NCBI RefSeq assembly: GCF_014803405.1
Contig: NZ_JACYFG010000061.1
Location: 1 to 64,000 of the forward strand
Source: Pelagicoccus enzymogenes
GTDB taxonomy: Bacteria > Verrucomicrobiota > Verrucomicrobiia > Opitutales > Opitutaceae
Length of the DNA: 64,000 nt
Reading direction: 5' to 3'
Position numbers and translations under genes: made by a program. Positions 1-6,500 of the stretch are shown here, in pieces. Position 1 is the first letter of the stretch. Every line of letters starts with the position of its first letter. The notes beneath the pieces were generated by a model. The model had not been told where the DNA came from and did no database searches. It saw only the letters and a program-made list of their open reading frames with translations.

Positions 1-79
1 CTTCGCTCCCCGCCGAACAAAACGACAGCAATCGCAAGTAAACCTAGGCCATCGCCTGCTCACTTCGAGCGGCAACTGG

Positions 80-151
80 TACTCCCGGCGGGAATCGAAC
101 CCACATCTTCGGCTTCGGAGACCAATGTTCTATCCATTGAACTACGGGAGC
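80..151 (-). tRNA. tRNA-Arg (anticodon CCG)
   Basis: On the minus strand a 72-nt cloverleaf can be folded by eye: 7-bp acceptor stem (GCTCCCG with CGGGAGT, one G-T pair), D stem GTTC/GAAC, anticodon stem TTGGT/GCCGA with loop CTCCGAA giving anticodon CCG (reads CGG, Arg), variable AGAT, T stem GTGGG/CCCGC with loop TTCGATT, and A as discriminator base. No CCA is encoded. It lies upstream of nothing obvious on its own strand and is followed by a repeat element at 227-250. Confidence 0.93.
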
Positions 152-226
152 AGCAGAAAATAACGCGGAAACCTTTTCAAAACCCGCCCCCGAAAGTCGA
201 GGGCAAAGGTGAAAAGAAATAACAAA

Positions 227-250
227 GGTGGGTCGGCCGCTCCGCGGGCA
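227..250 (+). repeat. Short palindromic repeat, family B
   Basis: A 24-base copy of the GGTGG-NNCGGCCGCTCCGCGGGC family with a small internal palindrome. Further copies are at 3444-3467, 7266-7289, 8247-8270, 32680-32704 and, inverted, at 32883-32906. A close variant with CGGCTTCTCCGAAGACG is at 7356-7379 and 8277-8300. Confidence 0.7.
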
Positions 251-279
251 GCAACAACGACCCCACTTGAAAAAAACGA

Positions 280-1671
280 CTAGATGTGGATCGCCTCGGA
301 GTGCGTATCCGCGGCCGCCTCGGCGAGGGCCTCGCTCAAAGTCGGGTGAGCGTGGATGGTACCGTGGATTTCGTCGATCGTACCTTCCATCTCCATGGCG
401 AGACAGTACTCGGTGATGAGCTCCGTCGCGTCGCGGCCTATGATGTGAGCGCCAAGGATTTCGCCCGTCTTGGCATCGCTGATCAGCTTGACGAACCCCT
501 CGGAGTGAGCCCCTGCAACCGCCTTGCCGGAAGCCACGAAGGGGAACTTGCCCACCTTGTAGTCGAGCTTTTGCTCCTTCGCCTTCTTCTCGGTGACGCC
601 TGTGCTGGCGATCTGAGGGTTGCAGTAGGTCGCGCCTGGGAAGTTCTTTACGCGACGCGGCTTGGCTGCGCCGAAAATGCCGTTAACGGCCTGAACCGCT
701 TCGAATGTTGCCACGTGAGCAAGCCAAGGCGGGCCGATGATGTCGCCGGCTGCGTAGATGCCAGCCACGTTGGTCATGTACTTGTCGTCCACGACCAGGT
801 AGTCGCGCTCGGTCTTGAGATTGAGCGAAGGGTTCACTGCACCATCGAGGAAGGCCACGACGCCAACCGCTTGGATCACGGCCTCGACCTCCAGCTCCAC
901 TTCCTTGCCCTTCTTTTCGTAGACAAGCTTGACGCCGTCCTTGGTCAATTCGGAGGCCTTCACCTGCACGCCGAGCTCGGACTTGATGCCTTGCTTCTTG
1001 AACTCGCGGCCCAAGGTCTTGGCGATTTCCTCGTCCTCAACGGGAACGAGTTGGTCCATCACTTCGAGAATGGTGACCTCCGTGCCAAACGCATTGAGGA
1101 AGTAAGCGAACTCCACTCCGATCGCGCCGGAGCCAATGATGGCAACCGACTTGGGCTGCTTCTTCATCACCAAAGCTTCGCGAGAAGTCATGATACGCTC
1201 GGAATCCGGCAAGAAAGGTAGCTTGCGAGCCCGGCAGCCGGTGGAGATGAGAATGTTGGAGGCGCTGAGCTTCTTGCCCTTGGACTTTCCTTCGACGATG
1301 GAAACCGTCTTGGCGTCGTCTACGTGAGCCTTGCCCACGATGTATTCGACCTTGTTCTTCTTGAAGAGAAACTCGATTCCCTTGGCCATCTGGTCCGCAA
1401 CGCCTCGCGAGCGTTGGATGATCTTGCCGAAATCGTAGTCGACCGATCCGACCTTGATGCCGAACTCCTCGGACTTCTTGATCGAGTGGATCAGCTCCGC
1501 GCTCTTGAGGAGCGCCTTACTCGGGATACAACCCCAATTCAAACAGGTACCGCCCGCGCGATCCATCTCAACGCAAGCAACCTTCTTACCAAGTTGCCCG
1601 GCGCGAATTGCAGCCGCGTAGCCCGCTGGGCCACCCCCTACTACTACTAAATCGTATTTTACGTCAGCCAT
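280..1671 (-). CDS. lpdA: Dihydrolipoyl dehydrogenase (E3)
   Basis: A 463-residue flavoprotein disulfide reductase. It reoxidises dihydrolipoamide on the E2 subunits of 2-oxoacid dehydrogenase complexes and the glycine cleavage system, passing electrons through FAD to NAD+. Visible: N-terminal FAD dinucleotide fold (VVVGGGPAGYAAAIRAG, near residues 9-25), redox-active disulfide motif GGTCLNWGCIPSKAL (near 40-54), a second GxGxxG fold for NAD (SGAIGVEFA, near 180), the second FAD motif AAGDI (near 305), and the C-terminal dimer-interface His-Glu pair in HAHPTLSEA (near 438-446). Length is normal. It stands alone on the minus strand, without E1 or E2 genes next to it. Confidence 0.96.
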   Translation of the reverse strand: MADVKYDLVVVGGGPAGYAAAIRAGQLGKKVACVEMDRAGGTCLNWGCIPSKALLKSAELIHSIKKSEEFGIKVGSVDYDFGKIIQRSRGVADQMAKGIEFLFKKNKVEYIVGKAHVDDAKTVSIVEGKSKGKKLSASNILISTGCRARKLPFLPDSERIMTSREALVMKKQPKSVAIIGSGAIGVEFAYFLNAFGTEVTILEVMDQLVPVEDEEIAKTLGREFKKQGIKSELGVQVKASELTKDGVKLVYEKKGKEVELEVEAVIQAVGVVAFLDGAVNPSLNLKTERDYLVVDDKYMTNVAGIYAAGDIIGPPWLAHVATFEAVQAVNGIFGAAKPRRVKNFPGATYCNPQIASTGVTEKKAKEQKLDYKVGKFPFVASGKAVAGAHSEGFVKLISDAKTGEILGAHIIGRDATELITEYCLAMEMEGTIDEIHGTIHAHPTLSEALAEAAADTHSEAIHI

Positions 1672-1766
1672 ATCTGAATCCGGATTGTGAAAGCCTAGCG
1701 GGATAGCCCCACCTGCCCGAAGTGTCTAGCGCAATCGCCCGAAAAGCGATCCCAGTCCCGCTGAAC

Positions 1767-2225
1767 TTAGATGTCGATGACGTCGTCCTTGGCCTTGACC
1801 TTGCGAGTCGGCCGTTTGGCCCCGCCGCCATTCGACCGCACCGTGAAGGACCGTCGTGCATTGCCGCCAATCCAGTTAGCGAACAACAAATTGAGGAAGG
1901 TTACCCACAGCGCTCCCCAAAAGGCCGCCCCGAAACTTACCACTTCAAAACCTGGCACCAACTCGCCTACCAGCAAGTACAGCAGGGCGTTGATAAATAA
2001 GATTCCCAGCCCCAAGGTCAGCACCACGAAAGGAAGCGCCAAAAAGACCAGAATCGGCTTCAACACCGCGCTGAACAAGCCCAAGAGCAAAACCACAATC
2101 AGCAAGGTCGTGTTCGCCTCGTAGTGGATCCCCTCCACGAAATAGCTGCCCAGCCAAACGCCCAGACCGCTCACCAGCCAACGTTTCAAAATAGAAGAAA
2201 ATCCTTCTGATCCATCACGACTCAT
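1767..2225 (-). CDS. Phage-holin-family (PF04020-like) four-helix membrane protein
   Basis: 152 residues with about four hydrophobic segments (roughly 18-27, 38-55, 58-88 and 95-120) and a basic, Arg/Lys-rich tail (near 125-148). This resembles the chromosomal holin IV-type or YvlD-like small membrane family common in bacteria. Its function is not established. It has the same orientation as lpdA with about 95 bases between, so it could be co-transcribed with it. No lysin or phage gene lies nearby, so it should not be read as a prophage holin. Confidence 0.72.
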   Translation of the reverse strand: MSRDGSEGFSSILKRWLVSGLGVWLGSYFVEGIHYEANTTLLIVVLLLGLFSAVLKPILVFLALPFVVLTLGLGILFINALLYLLVGELVPGFEVVSFGAAFWGALWVTFLNLLFANWIGGNARRSFTVRSNGGGAKRPTRKVKAKDDVIDI

Positions 2226-2255
2226 ACCTGCTTAAACACTCGTGCAGCCCAGCGG

Positions 2256-3443
2256 TTGCACGCGAGCGCAAAATCCCACTCACAAATCCTTGCCCAGCTC
2301 ACCCCCTCTCCCAAATCTTCCCACACCATTAACTCCCAACCACTCAATATCGCCATCCTGCAAGACCACCTGCGCAACGGCGGCACCGAGCAGCAGACCC
2401 TCGCCATCGCTCGCGGCCTCGCCAACGCCGGACACCACGTTCACCTCGTCGTCTTTCGCCGCGGCGGCTCCCTCGACCCACAAGCAAATCAATCCTCACC
2501 TTTCACCCTTCACTACTTAAACCAAGGCCTCCTAAAAACCGACTGGTTCGCTCCCGGCCTCAAAAAGCTGCTCGCCCGCCTCGCCCCCGACGTCGTTCTG
2601 CCCATGGGCCGCATGGCAAACTGCCACGCCGGCCTGCTCGCCCACGACAAGCGACGCCCCTACAAGCTCCTCGCCACCTTCCGCACGGGCCGCGCGGTCC
2701 CCTACCTCTATCGCCACGCCCTCAAACACGCCGACCACCTCGTCGCCAATTCCCAGGAAGCCCTCCGCCGCCTCGCCAGCGAGTACCGTATCCACCGCCC
2801 CGATACCTCCAGCGTCATCTACAACGGCTGCATCCGCGACTTCGAAACCCAGATCCCAAATGTGGAAAGCGGCCTTGCGCCGCGATCGCCCAACCAAGTC
2901 CCGCCGCCCCTCCACCTGGTCAGCGTCTCCATGTTCCGTCCCCAGAAGCAGCAGATCCGCCTGGTCCGCATCTGCTCCCAACTGCCCGACACCCTCGACT
3001 GGAAGCTCACCCTCGCCGGCGACGGCCCCACCCGCGACGCCTGCCAAGCCGAAGCCCAAAAGCTCCGCATCGCCGATCGCATCCACTTCCCCGGCCTGCT
3101 CAAAGATCCTCGCAGCCTCTATTTCGACGCCGACATCGCCGTCCATACCTCCGACCAGGAGTCCCTGCCCAATTTCCTCGTGGAAGCCCAAATGTCCGGC
3201 CTCCCCGTAATCGCCTACGACGTCAACGGCGTTAGCGAAACCTTTGTCGACAACGAATCCGGCTACCTCATCCCCCACCGCGACGAAACCGCCTTCCTTG
3301 AAGCGCTGCAAAAACTGGCACACGACCCAGCCCTCCGCCTCCAGTTCGGCGACGCCGCTCGCCTCCACGCCCGCAAAAACTTTTCCCTAAAATCGCAAAC
3401 CACCGCGTACATCCGCCTCCTCAATTCGTTGACCGCATCCTAA
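2256..3443 (+). CDS. Glycosyltransferase, family 4 (GT-B fold)
   Basis: 395 residues. The N-terminal GT-B domain begins at LNIAILQDHLRNGGTEQQ (near 30-47), with the Gly-Gly-rich loop typical of GT4 enzymes. The C-terminal domain has the ESLPNFLVEA..GLPVIAYDVNG.SE motif (near 310-340) that binds the nucleotide-sugar donor. Predicted cytosolic; it probably transfers a hexose to a lipid or polysaccharide precursor, but the substrate cannot be read. The first 28 residues look unlike the family, so the true start may lie later. Residues near 203-211 (VESGLAPRS) are encoded by an in-frame copy of a palindromic repeat (2862-2888) between the two Rossmann domains. Confidence 0.85.
   Translation: MHASAKSHSQILAQLTPSPKSSHTINSQPLNIAILQDHLRNGGTEQQTLAIARGLANAGHHVHLVVFRRGGSLDPQANQSSPFTLHYLNQGLLKTDWFAPGLKKLLARLAPDVVLPMGRMANCHAGLLAHDKRRPYKLLATFRTGRAVPYLYRHALKHADHLVANSQEALRRLASEYRIHRPDTSSVIYNGCIRDFETQIPNVESGLAPRSPNQVPPPLHLVSVSMFRPQKQQIRLVRICSQLPDTLDWKLTLAGDGPTRDACQAEAQKLRIADRIHFPGLLKDPRSLYFDADIAVHTSDQESLPNFLVEAQMSGLPVIAYDVNGVSETFVDNESGYLIPHRDETAFLEALQKLAHDPALRLQFGDAARLHARKNFSLKSQTTAYIRLLNSLTAS
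2862..2888 (+). repeat. Palindromic repeat family A inside the glycosyltransferase gene
   Basis: GTGGAAAGCGGCCTTGCGCC followed by GCGATCG matches the intergenic elements at 37198, 38209 and 40954. The frame reads V-E-S-G-L-A-P-R-S. It uses the same reading phase and strand as the family A copies in uvrA (V-G-S-D-L-A-S-R). Confidence 0.75.
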
Positions 3444-3467
3444 GGTGGCTCGGCCGCTCCGCGGGCG
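3444..3467 (+). repeat. Palindromic repeat, family B, between the glycosyltransferase gene and uvrA
   Basis: GGTGGCTCGGCCGCTCCGCG plus GGCG. It begins directly after the glycosyltransferase stop codon. It is the same element as the in-frame copies at 7266 and 8247. Confidence 0.72.
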
Positions 3468-3542
3468 AATAGCAACTCCCATCCTCCCCCCTATCACGTC
3501 TTTCCAATTTCCATCAACCTAGCACGACATCAGTGCAAACCA

Positions 3543-6500
3543 GTGACATCAGTGGTTCAAAACAACACGAAGCCCGACTCCATCCGCCTCCGCGGCGTCC
3601 GCCAGAACAACCTCAAGAACATCGACGTCGACATCCCGCTCGGCAAGTTCATCGCCGTCACCGGCCTCAGCGGAGCCGGCAAGTCCTCCCTCGTGTTCGA
3701 CACCCTGCACGCCGAAGGCCAACGCCGCTACGTCGAAACCTTCTCCGCCTACACCCGCCAGTTCCTCGACCTGCTCGAAAAGCCCGACCTCGATTCCGCC
3801 GAGAACGTGCGCCCCTCCATCGCCATCGAGCAGAAGAACACCATCAAGACTTCCCGCTCTACTGTCGGCACCATGACCGAGCTCACCGACTTCTTCAAAG
3901 TCTGGTTCTCCCACGTCGCCGCCCTCTACGATCCGCAAACCGGAGCCCCCATCCACGATGACAATCCCCAGTCCATCTGGCAAAAAGCCAAGGAAAGCTA
4001 CCCCAACCGCTCCCTCATCGTCGCCTTCGAAGTCAAGAAGCCCGAAAAGCTCTCCTGGAGGGAAATCCTCAAAAACGTCAAAGCCCAAGGCTACTCGAGA
4101 ATTTTCGTCCAAGAAAAGCCCAGCGACGCCCCCAGTCTCCAACGTATAGAAGATCTTAGTGCCTCTTCGTGTACTTCGTGGGCAGAAAACACTCGTATCC
4201 ACGTCGTCCAAGACCGTATCCAAATAGCGGACACCCACAAATCCCGCTTCCTCGAAGCTGCCGAAACCGCCCTCGAATTCGGGCAAGGCCAACTCCTCCT
4301 GCTCGAAAAAGACGGCTCCATCCTCGCCCGCCACTCCCGCGGCCTCCATTCCCCCGCCACCGGCAAGACCTACCGTCCCGCCAGCCCGCCCCTCTTCTCC
4401 TTCAACTCCCCCATCGGCGCCTGCCCCAAGTGCCGCGGCTTCGGACGCGTCATCGAGATCGACTACCGCCTCGCCATCCCCGACGCCAAAAAATCCATCG
4501 CCGAAGGCCTCATCAAACCCTTCGAAGGCCAAGTCTACGGTGAGTCCAAAAACGATCTCGTCCGCGCCTGCAAGCGTCTCAAGATTTCCACTACCAAGCC
4601 CTTCAACAAGCTCACCCAACGCCAGCAAGACATCGTCATCTTCGGCGAACCTGCCTACCAGAAACTCCCCGCAGGCAGCGATTCCAACGGACTCTGGTAC
4701 GGCGTCAAAGGCTTCTTCGACTGGCTCGAACGCAACACCTACAAGATGCACGTGCGCATCTTTCTCTCCCGCTTCCGCGCCTACGTCAAATGCCCCGACT
4801 GCGACGGCACGCGCCTCCAGCCCGAATCCCTCTGCTGGAAGTGGAACGGCTACCGCCTGCCCGACCTCTACGAAATCCCCGTATCCGACCTCCAAGCACT
4901 CATCGAAAAATCCGTAGGAAGCGACCTCGCGTCGCGATTGGACAGCAACCACCAAGCCGACATCGCCAGCGCCTCGATTCTCTCCCGCCTCCGCTACCTC
5001 AACCACGTTGGCCTCGGTTACCTCACCCTCAATCGCCCCGCCCGCACCCTATCCGGCGGCGAAGTCGAACGCGTCAACCTCACCTCCTGCCTCGGAGCCT
5101 CCCTCGTCGACACCCTCTTCGTGCTCGACGAACCCTCCGTCGGCCTGCATGCCCGCGACATCGACCGCCTCATCCAGATCGTGCGCAGCCTCACCGACTC
5201 CGGCAACACCGTGGTCCTCGTCGAGCACGACGACGCCATGATCCGCGCCGCTGACCACGTCATCGAAATCGGTCCCGAGCCCGGCGCCAACGGCGGCCAC
5301 CTCGTCTTCCAAGGCAGCCAGCAAGAGCTCCTAAAATCCAAAGAATCCATCACCGGCCAATACCTCTCCGGCTCCCAACAAATCCCTGTCCCCACCACAA
5401 CCAGATTTGTAGGAAGCGACCTTGCGTCGCGATTCAACAGAACTTCGAGCAAAGAAGGGCCCTCCCTCCACATCGCCTCCGCCTCCAAGCACAACATCAA
5501 AGACCTCACCCTTTCCATCCCCCTCCAACGCTTCGTCTGCCTCTCCGGCGTTTCCGGCTCCGGCAAGTCCACCCTGCTCAACGCCGTCCTCTACCAAAAC
5601 CTCATCGCCCAACGCGGGCTCCTCGCCGAAGACCCCGCCGCCATCGCCAGCATCAACAGCGACATCGACTTCGAGGAAATCACCCTCGTCGACCAATCCC
5701 CCGTCAGCCGCACCCCGCGCTCCAACCCCATCGTCTTCGTAGAAGCCTGGGACGAGATCCGCAAGCTCTACGGCAAGCTCCAAGCGTCCGTAGAAAACGG
5801 ATACACCGCCTCCAGCTTCTCCTTCAATGCCGGCGACGGACGTTGCGAGCCCTGCAAAGGCCTCGGCTACGAAAAGATCGAGATGCAGTTCCTCTCCGAC
5901 GTCTACGTGCCCTGCCCCCATTGCAACGGCAAACGCTTCAAGAACGAGCTGCTCGAAATCAAACACGAAGGACACTCCATCTCCGACCTGCTCGAGCTCA
6001 CCATCGCCCAAGTCGTGGAGATTTTCGCCGAGTACCCAAAAATTCACGACAAACTCGCCGCCCTCGAACAAGTCGGCCTCGGCTACCTAAAGTCCGGCCA
6101 ACCCCTCAACACTCTCTCCGGCGGCGAATCCCAACGCCTAAAACTCGTAAAGTACCTTCAAGGTAGGGCGGGCCGTCCCGGCACGCCGCGACAACCCGAT
6201 CAAACCGGGTCCCTCATCCTACTGGACGAACCCACCACCGGCCTGCACAAGCACGACGTCCGCCGCCTCCTCGCAGTGCTGCAGCAAATCGTAGATTCCG
6301 GCCACAGCCTCATCGTCATTGAGCACAACATCGACGTGCTCAAGTCCGCCGACTGGATCATCGAGATGGGCCCCGACGCCGGAGCCAAAGGCGGCCAAGT
6401 CGTCTTCCAAGGCACCCCCGAAGCCTGCTCAAAATCCACCACCGAGACCGCCAAATACTTAGCGCCCGAATTTGGAAGTAGGGCTGCCGCTCGAGGCACG

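Noticed and set aside
286-1221. 311-residue open frame opposite lpdA
   Set aside because: Antisense to a well-conserved gene; its composition is Leu/His/Gly-rich with no family features. Open only because of the codon bias of lpdA.
1767-2225. Prophage holin
   Set aside because: The family name contains holin, but no lysin, integrase or structural phage gene is near, and the protein belongs to a widespread chromosomal group.
3549-5006. 485-residue open frame opposite uvrA
   Set aside because: Glycine/valine/glutamate-rich translation of the complementary strand of UvrA codons, with no domain and no start signal. Several similar long antisense frames across uvrA were dropped for the same reason.
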